A DNA stretch of 64,000 nucleotides. Source: an uncultured bacterium (lineage in GTDB: Bacteria; Actinomycetota; Coriobacteriia; Coriobacteriales; Coriobacteriaceae). Where the stretch lies: NCBI GenBank assembly GCA_905214105.1, contig CAJMKK010000006.1, forward strand, positions 62,001 through 126,000, written 5' to 3'. The position numbers were made by a program, and so were the translations under genes. This document shows, piece by piece, positions 42,272-50,419 of the stretch. A model generated the notes under the pieces. That model saw only the letters and a list, made by a program, of their open reading frames with translations, made no database searches and was not told the DNA's origin. Position 1 is the first letter of the stretch, and each line of letters opens with the position of its first letter.

Positions 42272-43276
42272 ATGAAAATCAATCACGCGATTCTGCATAT
42301 CCTGGACTTTGACTCTGCCGTCAACGTCATGAGCCAGCGCGAGCTCGATATCGAGAGCCGTACCGTGCGCAACTTTGTGACCACGCATCTGCGCCGCGCA
42401 CGAACCTCGGCCGACAATAAGCGCGCCACGTTTGCCGAGAACTCTGCGTTTGGCGGCGAGCTCAAGGGCTATTTCTTTGGCGAGCGCGAGTTCGTAGACC
42501 TGTCGCAGCAGATTGCGGAGTTCATTTCCTCCGAGCTTACCAAGGCCGAAAAAGCCGAGTCCACCGATGTGCTCGTGGCCGACTTTGACGACGACGAGGA
42601 TGCCCGCTGGTTTGCCGTGATGCTGCTGGGCTCCAAACAGGCCTTTATGCACGAGGTGGGCCGCGAGGAGGGCGAGGTACGCAACGACATCGCGCGCCAC
42701 TATGCTATTCTGCCGAATCCTTCCCAAAAGGTGCCAAGCTATGCCATCGTGCGCGCGAGCACCATGGAGATCGGCTATGTGGACAAGAAGCGCAAGATTG
42801 CCGGCGAAGACCGTATGCTCATTCCCGACGGTCTGCTGCAGTGCGATACGGGCGTGTCGGGCAAGGAGGTCATCGACACCGTGACGCGCGTGGTCGAGGA
42901 AGTCGCCGAGGAGCACGGTGCCAATACAGCCGTAGCGCTCGCTAAGGTTAAGGCTGCCGTTGCCGAGAAGGTTGAGGACGATGAGGAACTGCCGCCCTGG
43001 GATATCGTCGATGAGGTCTTTGAGGACGAGCCGGTCATCAAGGAGAGCGTGCGTGCGGCGCTGACCGAAGAGAAGGTGCCCGAGCGTGTGCCCGTGGAGC
43101 GCAAGCAGGTCGAGCGTGCGGCCGTGCGCAACCACAAGATTCGTACCGATACGGGCATCGAGATCAGCTTTCCGGCCGAGATGGGCTCGAACTCCGAGTA
43201 CATCGAGTTCGTCAACGAACCCAACGGCCTCATCTCCATCGAGCTCAAAAACATCGGCAGCATCGAGAATCGATAA
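42272..43276 (+). CDS. nucleoid-associated protein, NdpA/YejK family
   Basis: 334 residues matching the 37-kDa nucleoid-associated protein family: MKINHAILHILDFDSAVNV at the start, ELKGYFFGEREFVDLSQQIA, DDDEDARWFAVMLLGSKQAF, HYAILPNPSQKVPSYAIV, and a C-terminal EISFPAEMGSNSEYIEFVNE. Proteins of this family bind DNA and are nucleoid components; physiological role is unclear. ATG 42263 abuts GGA, so ATG 42272 with 9 more bases is preferred. Monocistronic with a terminator downstream. Confidence 0.85.
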   Translation: MKINHAILHILDFDSAVNVMSQRELDIESRTVRNFVTTHLRRARTSADNKRATFAENSAFGGELKGYFFGEREFVDLSQQIAEFISSELTKAEKAESTDVLVADFDDDEDARWFAVMLLGSKQAFMHEVGREEGEVRNDIARHYAILPNPSQKVPSYAIVRASTMEIGYVDKKRKIAGEDRMLIPDGLLQCDTGVSGKEVIDTVTRVVEEVAEEHGANTAVALAKVKAAVAEKVEDDEELPPWDIVDEVFEDEPVIKESVRAALTEEKVPERVPVERKQVERAAVRNHKIRTDTGIEISFPAEMGSNSEYIEFVNEPNGLISIELKNIGSIENR

Positions 43277-43302
43277 GTTGCGCTTGGACACTGCAGAAAA
43301 AC

Positions 43303-43337
43303 AAAGGTCGAAACCCTTCGGGACTTCGGCCTTTTTT
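43303..43337 (+). terminator. terminator after the nucleoid-protein gene
   Basis: AAAGGTCGAA pairs with TTCGGCCTTT with a wobble, and inside it CCC/GGG closes on TTC; TTT follows. It lies 27 bases after the stop. Confidence 0.85.
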
Positions 43338-43380
43338 GCTTGGGGCTGAATTACGTCGCCGGTTGAGCATAAGTCAGCGA

Positions 43381-43561
43381 AAACGCCCCAGAGCGAGCAA
43401 GGTGACGTGAAAGAGGAGGGCATTGACCTCCTGGTCATGCCCGACGATTGAACGTCAGATTGCCGCTCTGGGGCGTTTGTAGCGTCGGCCGGTCCGTCGT
43501 TCGTTAGAACGACGGAACCAAAGGTGTAGCGTCGAGCCGTTGTGCGGTTTGGTAAAACCGC
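43381..43561. repeat. cluster of three palindromes between the YejK-like gene and dapD
   Basis: A 15-bp perfect stem, AAACGCCCCAGAGCG (43382-43396) with 43464-43478, encloses a second hairpin (GGGCATTGACC with GGTCATGCCC). It is followed by TCCGTCGTTC/GAACGACGGA (43493-43516, loop GTTA) and GCGGTTT/AAACCGC (43544-43561). The last may end the dapD transcript. The long first stem has no T-tract and looks like a repeat element or structured RNA. Confidence 0.5.
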
Positions 43562-43567
43562 GTAACC

Positions 43568-44287
43568 CTACAGCTGGCGCAGGCCTTCCTCGAGGCCGGT
43601 CTTGCTGTCGGTCTTCTCGTCGCGCATCTTGATGACGCGGGCGGGGACACCGGCCACGACGGCGCCGGCGGGGACGTCCTCGACGCACACGGCGCCGGCG
43701 GCGACAACAGCGCCCTTGCCCACGCGCACGCCTTCCAGGACCACGGCGTTTGCGCCGATCATGACATCGTCCTCGATGATGACGGGCGTGGCGCTGGCGG
43801 GCTCCACGACGCCTGCCAACACGGTTCCAGCGCCGATGTGGCAGTTATTGCCCACGGTGGCGCGGCCGCCCAGCACGGCGCCCATATCGATCATGGAACC
43901 CTCACCAATGACGGAGCCGATGTTGATGATGGCGCCCATCATGATGACGGCGCGATCGCCGATCTCGACGCGGTCGCGGATGATCGCGCCCGGCTCGATG
44001 CGGGCGTTGATGCCCTTGAGGTCGAGCATGGGCACGGCGGAGTTGCGGCAGTCGTTCTCTACGTCGTAGTAGTCGATGGAGCCGGCGTTGGCGTCGAGGA
44101 TCGCCTTGAGCTCATCCCAGTCACCAAAGACGGTCTTGCCACGACGACCGCCGTAGACGTGCGCATTGCCCCACTGGACCTTCATGCCCGGCTTCTCGCG
44201 CACGTACAGCTTGACGGGCGTTTTCTTGGGCGCGGTGGCGATGTAGTTGATAATCTCCTGTGCATCCATCTCGGCTGCGTTGCTCAT
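43568..44287 (-). CDS. dapD: tetrahydrodipicolinate N-acetyltransferase
   Basis: 239 residues. The N-terminal helical part ([20 protein letters not shown]) is followed by left-handed beta-helix hexapeptide repeats ([59 protein letters not shown]). This length and start match the acetylating enzyme (DapH type), so the branch uses N-acetyl intermediates; the M20 deacetylase gene across the divergent promoter agrees. It is the last gene of the lysine-riboswitch operon, 39 bases after dapB. Confidence 0.92.
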   Translation of the reverse strand: MSNAAEMDAQEIINYIATAPKKTPVKLYVREKPGMKVQWGNAHVYGGRRGKTVFGDWDELKAILDANAGSIDYYDVENDCRNSAVPMLDLKGINARIEPGAIIRDRVEIGDRAVIMMGAIINIGSVIGEGSMIDMGAVLGGRATVGNNCHIGAGTVLAGVVEPASATPVIIEDDVMIGANAVVLEGVRVGKGAVVAAGAVCVEDVPAGAVVAGVPARVIKMRDEKTDSKTGLEEGLRQL

Positions 44288-44326
44288 TTGCTATCTCTCC
44301 TTTGGGTGGATTCGGTTGATACCTGG

Positions 44327-45067
44327 TTAGGCAAACATGACCTGGTCGAACGTATAGAAGCCGGGTTCGCGGGTGACGAGCTTCTGCGCGGCTGCCAGGG
44401 CGCCGTTGACAAAGATCTGACGGCTCGTGGCGCGGTGGGTGAGTGTGACTTCCTCGTCTTGGCCAAAGAAACTCACTTCGTGCACGCCGGCGACAGTGCC
44501 ACCGCGCAGCGAGTGCATGCCGATCTCCTTGGGATTACGCGCGCCGCACATGCCCTCGCGGCCATAGACGGGGTGGTAGCCTGCCTCGGGTTTAGCTTCG
44601 ACGACGGCGTCGAGCAACAACTCGGCAGTGCCGCTGGGGGCGTCGACCTTTTGGTTATGGTGCGTCTCGACGATTTCACAGTCAAAGCCGGGCAGCTCGC
44701 GTGTGGCCTGGGCCACTAGGTGACGCAGGGCGGCGATGCCGATAGAGTAGTTGCCCGAGTGCATGACGCGGGCATTCTGGCCCAGCTCGCGCAGGCGGTC
44801 CATCTGCTCGGGGGTGTAGCCTGTGGTGCCCGAGACCAACGCCGCGCCCGTGCGCTCGACATAGGCGACAACGGCATCGAAGGTCACGACGTTCGAGAAG
44901 TCGATGATGACGTCGGTCGTCGGTGCGCTCTCGAGCTCGGACAAGTCGAAGCCGATCTGGGCGACGATGTCAAAAACGGGCTCTCCAGCGGCGTTGACAA
45001 TGCCCTCGGCGGTAGTGCGGATCAGCGAGCCCATGCGGCCCGTTCCCATAATGACGGTCTTAATCAA
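44327..45067 (-). CDS. dapB: 4-hydroxy-tetrahydrodipicolinate reductase
   Basis: 246 residues. The N-terminal nucleotide-binding IMGTGRMGSLIRTTAEG, DVIIDFSNV, SGTTGYTPEQM, and the catalytic/substrate block ETHHNQKVDAPSGTAELLLD are diagnostic. It reduces 4-hydroxy-tetrahydrodipicolinate with NAD(P)H. ATG 45067 overlaps the end of the lysA-dapA frame by 8 bases, so it is translationally coupled to dapA, its substrate supplier. Confidence 0.95.
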   Translation of the reverse strand: MIKTVIMGTGRMGSLIRTTAEGIVNAAGEPVFDIVAQIGFDLSELESAPTTDVIIDFSNVVTFDAVVAYVERTGAALVSGTTGYTPEQMDRLRELGQNARVMHSGNYSIGIAALRHLVAQATRELPGFDCEIVETHHNQKVDAPSGTAELLLDAVVEAKPEAGYHPVYGREGMCGARNPKEIGMHSLRGGTVAGVHEVSFFGQDEEVTLTHRATSRQIFVNGALAAAQKLVTREPGFYTFDQVMFA

Positions 45068-47369
45068 GCAGACCAGCTCCCTTCAGAGCATCGGTAAGTG
45101 CAGCGCGCGTGTCGTCTGCCATGGGGCATAGCGGCATGCGGTAGTTGGCTTCGATCATACCCATCTGAGCGAGCGCTTCCTTGACGGGGATGGGGTTGAC
45201 CTCGCTAAAGAGGGCGTTGATGAGCGGCTGGCCGGCAATCTGGATATCGCGGGCGCGCTCCACGTCGCCGTCCAGATAGGCGCGACACATGTCATGCACG
45301 AGCTGCGGCTGAACGTCTGCCCACACACTGATGGTGCCCGAGGCGCCCAGGCTCATGAGCGGTACGGTGAGGGCGTCCTCGCCCGAGTACATGCGGAAGT
45401 CATCGGACAGCAGGTGGGCGATCTTGGCCGCGTAGGCGACGTTGCCCGAGGCTTCCTTAATGCCCATGATGTTGGGGTGCGCGGCCAAGCGCTCTACGTT
45501 GCGCTCGCTGATGCCGCAGCCGCAGCGGCCGGGGATGTTGTACAGGATGCAGGGGATGTCCACGGCGTCGGCCACGGTCTTAAAGTGCTGGTAGATGCCC
45601 TCTTCGTTGGACTTGTTGTAGTAGGGGGTAATGAGCAGCAGACCGTCGGCGCCCAGTCCCTGATAGGTGAGCGACTTGGTGAGCATGGTCTGTGTGGAGT
45701 TGGAGCCCGAGCCGGCAATGACGGGGACGCGTCCCGCAACCTGCTTGACCACTGCGGCGACAACGGAGTTGTCCTCGTCGTCGGTCATCGTGGCGCTCTC
45801 GCCGGTGGTGCCCAGGGTGAGGATGGCGTCGGTACCGTTTTGCAGGTGGAAATCGATAAGGCGCTCGAGCGCGTCAAAGTCGACACTGCCGTCCTTTTTA
45901 AACGGCGTGACAAGGGCGACGATTGAACCCTCGAGATTGCGGATGTCCATGTTCTTCTCCTTCGCTTCCGCGATCTGGATGCGTTTGTTCCACTGAGCGG
46001 CGACGGCCAGGCGCTCGTCCTGAGCGCGGCGGCGGGCACTTTCGGCGCGCGATTTGGCCAGCAGCTCACGGCCGCACGGCAGCACGTCGAGTGTGGCAAA
46101 ATAATCGCCCGGGCGCTCGGCGCGGCGGATGAGGTCGGCCGAGCCGTCGGGGCGCAGCAGCACCTCGGCGGAGCGTAACCGTCCGTTGTAGTTGTAGCCC
46201 ATGGAGTAACCATGTGCGCCGGTATCGTGAATCACGAGCACATCACCCATGTCGATCCGCGGTAGCTCGCGGTCGATGGCGAACTTGTCGTTGTTCTCGC
46301 ACAGATTGCCCGTAATGTCGTACGTGTTTGTGACAGGCGCCGCGGTCTTGTCGGAGCCACCCGGCTGGCCCATCACCGTAATGTGGTGGTAGGCGCCATA
46401 CATGGCAGGGCGAATCAGGTCGACGGCGCTTGCGTCGACACCGATATAGTCCTTGTAGATTTGCTTCTCGTGGATGGCCTTGGTGACCAGGCACCCATAG
46501 GGGCCCATCATAAAGCGGCCCATCTCGGTACAGATCGCCACATCGCCCATGCCGGCGGGAACCAGGATCTCGTCGTAGGCCGTGTGTACCCCTTCACCGA
46601 TGGCGTGGATGTCGTTGGCCTGCTGCTCGGGCAGGTAGGGGATACCGACGCCGCCGGACAGATTGATGAAGGCGACGTGTGCGCCGGTCTCGCGCTCCAG
46701 GCGCACGGCAAGCCCAAAGAGGATGCGCGCGAGCTTGGGGTAGTAGTCGTTGGTGACGGTGTTGCTGGCAAGGAATGCGTGGATACCAAAGCACTCGGCG
46801 CCCTTGGCCTTAAGCATACGGAAGGCCTCGAAGAGCTGCTCGGTGGTCATGCCATATTTGGAGTCGCCCGGGTTGTCCATGATGCCGTTGGAGAGCTGGA
46901 ACAGGCCGCCTGGATTAAAGCGGCAGCTGACCGTCTTGGGGATGGGCCCCGCAACACGCTCAAAGAACTCAATGTGGCTGATGTCATCAAAGTTGACGAT
47001 GGCGCCCAGCTTGTCGGCGAGCTCAAAGTCGGCAGCCGGCGTGTCGTTGGACGAGAACATGATGTCGTGTCCCGTGATACCCAGCGAGCGGGCGATCATA
47101 AGCTCGGTATAGCTCGAGCAATCGCAGCCGCAGCCGTATTCGTTGAGAATGGAGATGAGCGCCGGGTTGGGGTTGGCCTTGACGGCAAAGTATTCCTTAA
47201 AGCCCGGGTTCCATGCAAAGGCGTCGCGCACTTCTTGCATGTTGCGGCGGATGCCCGCCTCGTCGTATAGATGAAACGGCGTGGGGAACTGCTCGACGAT
47301 ATGCTCGAGTGTTTCCTTGTCCACAAACGGCTGCTTGGCCACATATGCCTCGTTGGGGGTCAATGCCAT
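45060..47369 (-). CDS. LysA-DapA fusion: diaminopimelate decarboxylase and dihydrodipicolinate synthase in one frame
   Basis: A single open frame of 769 residues. Residues 1-430 are a PLP-dependent DAP decarboxylase: EYFAVKANPNPALISIL (PLP Lys), FINLSGGVGIPYLP, ICTEMGRFMMGPYG, IHDTGAHGYSMGYNYN. A charged linker (about 440-473, SARRRAQDERLAVAAQWNKR) leads without a stop into a full DapA: IVALVTPFKKDGSVDF, LTLGTTGESATM, ILYNIPGRCG, GIKEASGNVAYA (Schiff-base Lys). AAGGAG before an internal ATG at 45950 would also give separate DapA of 296 residues. Start is ATG 47369, downstream of a lysine riboswitch. It joins the last and first committed steps of lysine synthesis. Confidence 0.9.
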   Translation of the reverse strand: MALTPNEAYVAKQPFVDKETLEHIVEQFPTPFHLYDEAGIRRNMQEVRDAFAWNPGFKEYFAVKANPNPALISILNEYGCGCDCSSYTELMIARSLGITGHDIMFSSNDTPAADFELADKLGAIVNFDDISHIEFFERVAGPIPKTVSCRFNPGGLFQLSNGIMDNPGDSKYGMTTEQLFEAFRMLKAKGAECFGIHAFLASNTVTNDYYPKLARILFGLAVRLERETGAHVAFINLSGGVGIPYLPEQQANDIHAIGEGVHTAYDEILVPAGMGDVAICTEMGRFMMGPYGCLVTKAIHEKQIYKDYIGVDASAVDLIRPAMYGAYHHITVMGQPGGSDKTAAPVTNTYDITGNLCENNDKFAIDRELPRIDMGDVLVIHDTGAHGYSMGYNYNGRLRSAEVLLRPDGSADLIRRAERPGDYFATLDVLPCGRELLAKSRAESARRRAQDERLAVAAQWNKRIQIAEAKEKNMDIRNLEGSIVALVTPFKKDGSVDFDALERLIDFHLQNGTDAILTLGTTGESATMTDDEDNSVVAAVVKQVAGRVPVIAGSGSNSTQTMLTKSLTYQGLGADGLLLITPYYNKSNEEGIYQHFKTVADAVDIPCILYNIPGRCGCGISERNVERLAAHPNIMGIKEASGNVAYAAKIAHLLSDDFRMYSGEDALTVPLMSLGASGTISVWADVQPQLVHDMCRAYLDGDVERARDIQIAGQPLINALFSEVNPIPVKEALAQMGMIEANYRMPLCPMADDTRAALTDALKGAGLLD
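45951..45962 (-). promoter_or_regulatory. internal ribosome site for dapA inside the lysA-dapA frame
   Basis: AAGGAGAAGAAC directly precedes the in-frame ATG 45950 where DapA homology begins (MDIRNLEGSIVALVTPF). It implies that DapA is also made alone, from the same RNA. Confidence 0.65.
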
Positions 47370-47440
47370 GTCCCGTAAACCTCGCTATCCAGACGGCGCC
47401 ATCTGCGCATCGAATCCGCATAGCGTGGACCCAATGTCCG

Positions 47441-47598
47441 GATAGCGCTCCCGCATTGCTGCAGACAGTCCTGCGGGTGTTTCCCACAGGCCCACCAGGT
47501 TGTTCGTGCCCGAAAAACCCAGTTCGGCGGGTTTCGCCTCCCCACGGGGTCAAAGCCTGCCGGCTCGCCCGCGGCTCTTCGTACCCGCGCCTCTATCA
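47441..47598 (-). promoter_or_regulatory. lysine riboswitch (L box)
   Basis: On the minus strand the conserved blocks occur in order: GATAGAGGCGCG, ACGAAGAG, CGCCGAA, CTGGTGGGCCTGTGGG, GACTGTCTGC and GGAGCGCTATC, the last closing the P1 helix with the first. This is the L-box aptamer. About 70 bases separate it from the lysA start. CGCTAT occurs twice 3' of the aptamer, and ATAGCGAGG overlaps the ribosome site, so lysine binding probably controls translation by sequestering it. Confidence 0.88.
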
Positions 47599-47747
47599 AG
47601 TGGTAAAGACCCTATCACGTTGCACTTTACCAAACAAGAGTATTCGTATATAACGTTTAAAAAATGCAGGGATATGCTGGAAACATGTGCACCACAATCC
47701 TGTATCACAATAAGTTGCAACAGATGTGCCTCACGAAGGGATCCTCT

Positions 47748-48935
47748 ATGACCGAGCTCCAAGAACTCCGTCGCTATCGCCGCGATCTCCATCGCATTCC
47801 AGAGCTCGATTTCGATCTTCCGCAGACGATCGCCTATATCGAGGGCGTGTTGGCGCCGCTCGCTTGCGAGGTGACCCATCCGTGCCCCAGCTGCGTCTGC
47901 GCTTTCTTCGACGCTGGCGTTGGTGCCGCGCATGCCACGGCGATTCGCGCCGATATGGATGCGCTGCCCATTGCCGAGACAACGGGGGCAGCGTTCGCTT
48001 CGACCCATCCCGGCAAGATGCATGCTTGCGGCCACGATGGACACATGGCCATGGCACTTGCCGCCGCGACGTATGTCGACCGTACAATTCGCGAGCAGCC
48101 GGGCGCCATTAAGCGCAATGTGCTCTTTGTGTTTCAGCCGGCCGAGGAAACGACCGGTGGTGCCAAGACGGTGTGCGAGAGCGGCGCGTTCGAGCGTTAC
48201 GGGGCGGATCGCATCTTCGGCTTCCACGTGTGGCCCGATCTGCCCGCCGGCACGTTGGCGAGCTGCTCCGGTCCGCTGCTGGCGCGCTCAAGCGAGACAC
48301 ACATTCATATTCACGGGACGAGCATCCATATCGCTAAGACCTATGGCGTTCCGGTCGAGGAGTCGCACGATACGGCGCTGGCGGCTGCCAAGTTCTTGGT
48401 TGCCGAGCGCGAACTGATGGATGAGCTGGGTGCCGATGAGCCCTGCATTGGCAAGTTCGGCCTGCTGCAGGCAGGCACCGTCTGCAATGCGGTGGCGGGG
48501 GAGGCCCATGTTGCCGGCAGCCTACGTGTGTTTACGGACGACATGTTCGACCGCGCGCGCGAGGGCGTGCGCCGCGTGCTTGACGAGGCGTGCACCGCAA
48601 CGGGCTGTACATATGACCTCGATTTTGCCGAGGGCTATCCGCCAGTCGATAACGACCCCGAGCTGTTCGCCCACATTGCGCCTGCCTTGTCCGAGCTGCA
48701 ACTTGTGGACGAGCCGCTGCTAATTGCCGAGGACTTTGCTTTCTATCAGCGCCATCTGCCGGGCGTGTTCTTCTTGCTGGGCACGGGCGTGCCAGAGGGA
48801 CAAGAAAACCCGAGCGATTCGGATGACTGCCCCGCCTATGCCACGAGCGCTCTGCATACCGATACCATGCTCTTCGACGAGGAAATCCTACTCAAAGGCC
48901 TCGATGCCTACAAACGATTGCTTAACTTGGAGTGA
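47748..48935 (+). CDS. M20 metallo-amidohydrolase, probable N-acetyldiaminopimelate deacetylase
   Basis: 395 residues. M20D metal-binding signatures AIRADMDALPIAETTG, MHACGHDGHMAMALA and FVFQPAEETTGGAKTV, then GFHVWPDLPAGTLAS, a lid domain, and LIAEDFAFYQRHLPGVFFLLG. It cleaves an N-acyl amino acid. Divergent position from a dap operon with an acetylating DapD supports N-acetyl-LL-DAP as substrate, but N-acyl hydrolases of this family also act on other acyl-amino acids. The frame is open from 47664; ATG 47748 after GAAGGGATC is the best start. Confidence 0.85.
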   Translation: MTELQELRRYRRDLHRIPELDFDLPQTIAYIEGVLAPLACEVTHPCPSCVCAFFDAGVGAAHATAIRADMDALPIAETTGAAFASTHPGKMHACGHDGHMAMALAAATYVDRTIREQPGAIKRNVLFVFQPAEETTGGAKTVCESGAFERYGADRIFGFHVWPDLPAGTLASCSGPLLARSSETHIHIHGTSIHIAKTYGVPVEESHDTALAAAKFLVAERELMDELGADEPCIGKFGLLQAGTVCNAVAGEAHVAGSLRVFTDDMFDRAREGVRRVLDEACTATGCTYDLDFAEGYPPVDNDPELFAHIAPALSELQLVDEPLLIAEDFAFYQRHLPGVFFLLGTGVPEGQENPSDSDDCPAYATSALHTDTMLFDEEILLKGLDAYKRLLNLE

Positions 48936-48937
48936 CG

Positions 48938-49258
48938 ATGAAGCGCCGACAGACTGCCGTGTATAGTCCGGGTGGGTGCGGGTGCGGTTTGCTGCTGCTT
49001 CCGGTCATCGCTGTGAGCATTGGCGTGATGTTTGTGCTTGCTGGGCTGGCTGCGGCGGCACTCGTACTGTTTATCACTGCCATCGACGTGACGATTTGGC
49101 TTTATCGCAGTCGCGGGCAGCGCCGCGCCGACGGTAAGACCAATGTTGGATGGACCATCTTTTTAGTCGTCGCCTACCTATTGAGCATCAGCTACCTGGT
49201 GTTCTTTGCCCTGTTGATGATCAGTGCCTTTACCGGGAAATCCGTCACGGTGGGTTGA
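48938..49258 (+). CDS. small two- or three-helix membrane protein
   Basis: 106 residues. A Gly/Cys-rich opening (YSPGGCGCGLLLLPVIAVSI) leads to a long hydrophobic stretch, a basic loop WLYRSRGQRRADGK and a second membrane segment LVVAYLLSISYLVFFALLMI. GGAG overlaps the M20 stop and leads ATG 48938, so it is probably co-translated with the deacetylase. Family unknown. Confidence 0.6.
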   Translation: MKRRQTAVYSPGGCGCGLLLLPVIAVSIGVMFVLAGLAAAALVLFITAIDVTIWLYRSRGQRRADGKTNVGWTIFLVVAYLLSISYLVFFALLMISAFTGKSVTVG

Positions 49259-49363
49259 TGCGCTGCCAGCAGACGGTCGCGCAAAGTGTGTTTGCTCGGC
49301 GTCTGGATAGCTGCATTGGCCGTTTACCGCAACCTTAGCTCTCAGCTAATGAATTCAAGTTCA

Positions 49364-49417
49364 ATCCTTCCTACGATGTGCTGTGTGCCGGCACGGTAGC
49401 CGGATCGTAGGAAGGAT
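49364..49417 (+). promoter_or_regulatory. hairpin sequestering the ribosome site of the FxLYD gene
   Basis: ATCCTTCCTACGAT (49364-49377) is a perfect 14-bp complement of 49404-49417, which contains the Shine-Dalgarno GGAAGG of the gene starting at 49423. The 26-base loop holds another palindrome, GTGCCGGCAC. The ribosome site would be closed in the folded RNA. Confidence 0.6.
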
Positions 49418-49422
49418 GAATA

Positions 49423-49866
49423 ATGGCAAAAAAGGGAAAGAAGCCGATCGGCAAGATTATCCTAGGCGTCATCGTGGTGCTGGTTATCGTCGGTGCCGTG
49501 GGTTCTATGGGTGGTAATTCAACCGATTCGTCTGCGAGCGATTCGGCAAAACCTGCCGAGGCGACACAGCGGGCTGAGGAGCAAAAAGAACCGCAAGAAC
49601 CGTATATCATTGCTGACGAGGCTGAAGACACCTCCAGTCAGTTTGCCTATAAGATCACGGGCACGCTGACCAATAACACGGACAAGGAAAAGAGCTACAT
49701 TCAGATTGAGTATGTTCTGTATGATGCCGATGGCAACCAGGTTGGAACGGCTCTTGCAAACACCAATCATCTGAAGGCGGGCGGCTCCTGGAAGTTCGAG
49801 GCGCTGGGTACGGTGTCTCCCGACCAGGTTGCTAGCTGGGAGCGTTCGGACGTAAGCGGTTTCTAG
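49423..49866 (+). CDS. FxLYD-domain membrane-anchored protein
   Basis: 147 residues. An N-terminal membrane helix (IILGVIVVLVIVGAVGSMGG) and Ser/Glu/Gln linker precede a small beta-sandwich: FAYKITGTLTNNTDKEKSYI and the FxLYD-like IEYVLYDADGNQVGTALANT, then GGSWKFEALG. FxLYD domains are extracellular folds in Gram-positive surface proteins with no catalytic role known. The start is fixed by GGAAGGAT, buried in an inverted repeat. The XRE gene begins 32 bases on. Confidence 0.75.
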   Translation: MAKKGKKPIGKIILGVIVVLVIVGAVGSMGGNSTDSSASDSAKPAEATQRAEEQKEPQEPYIIADEAEDTSSQFAYKITGTLTNNTDKEKSYIQIEYVLYDADGNQVGTALANTNHLKAGGSWKFEALGTVSPDQVASWERSDVSGF

Positions 49867-49898
49867 CATGTTGCATGCACTGGGGGAGGTGAAGTCGT

Positions 49899-50321
49899 AT
49901 GCCCGATAAAAAGCTGACCGAGGAGTTGCTCAATGAGCTTCTCGATGCGCCGAACATCGATGGCTATATCAGGGAGCACGACTTTGCCGCTCCGTCGCTT
50001 TCGGACTACCTGAAGCAGCTGCTGCAGGAAAAGGGCTTGGAGCGCTCGCGCGTGGTTCGTATGGCCGATCTCAATGAGACCTTTGGCTATCAGATCTTTA
50101 CCGGTGCGCGTCACCCGAGTCGCAATAAGGTGCTGCAGATTGCCTTTGCGATGGCGCTGACGCTCAAAGAGGCCAACCGTGCACTGACGGCTGCCGGGGT
50201 AAGCGTCCTTAACTGCAAGGATCGCCGTGATGCGATTATCATCTTTTGCATCGATCGCGGGTGCAGCCTCCAAAAGGTCAACGAGGAGCTGTATCGCTTT
50301 GGCGAGGAGACGGTGAGTTAG
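49899..50321 (+). CDS. XRE-type helix-turn-helix protein
   Basis: 140 residues. The central SLSDYLKQLLQEKGLERSRV to TGARHPSRNKVLQIAFAMAL segment reads as a cro/C1-type HTH. The C-terminus (DRRDAIIIFCIDRGCSLQKV) is helical. It has GGGGGAGG before the ATG. It lies about 100 bases before the Ser/Thr kinase gene; HTH plus kinase pairs of this kind are seen in gut actinobacteria and Firmicutes, suggesting that the kinase phosphorylates or is controlled with this protein. Confidence 0.78.
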   Translation: MPDKKLTEELLNELLDAPNIDGYIREHDFAAPSLSDYLKQLLQEKGLERSRVVRMADLNETFGYQIFTGARHPSRNKVLQIAFAMALTLKEANRALTAAGVSVLNCKDRRDAIIIFCIDRGCSLQKVNEELYRFGEETVS

Positions 50322-50419
50322 CGACTGATATCTGAGCCGGCGGGGCTGCCGAACAACGATGCAAGCGAACGGGGCGCGGATGCCATGGGGTGTCTGCGCC
50401 CTGCGCTATGATGGAGGCT

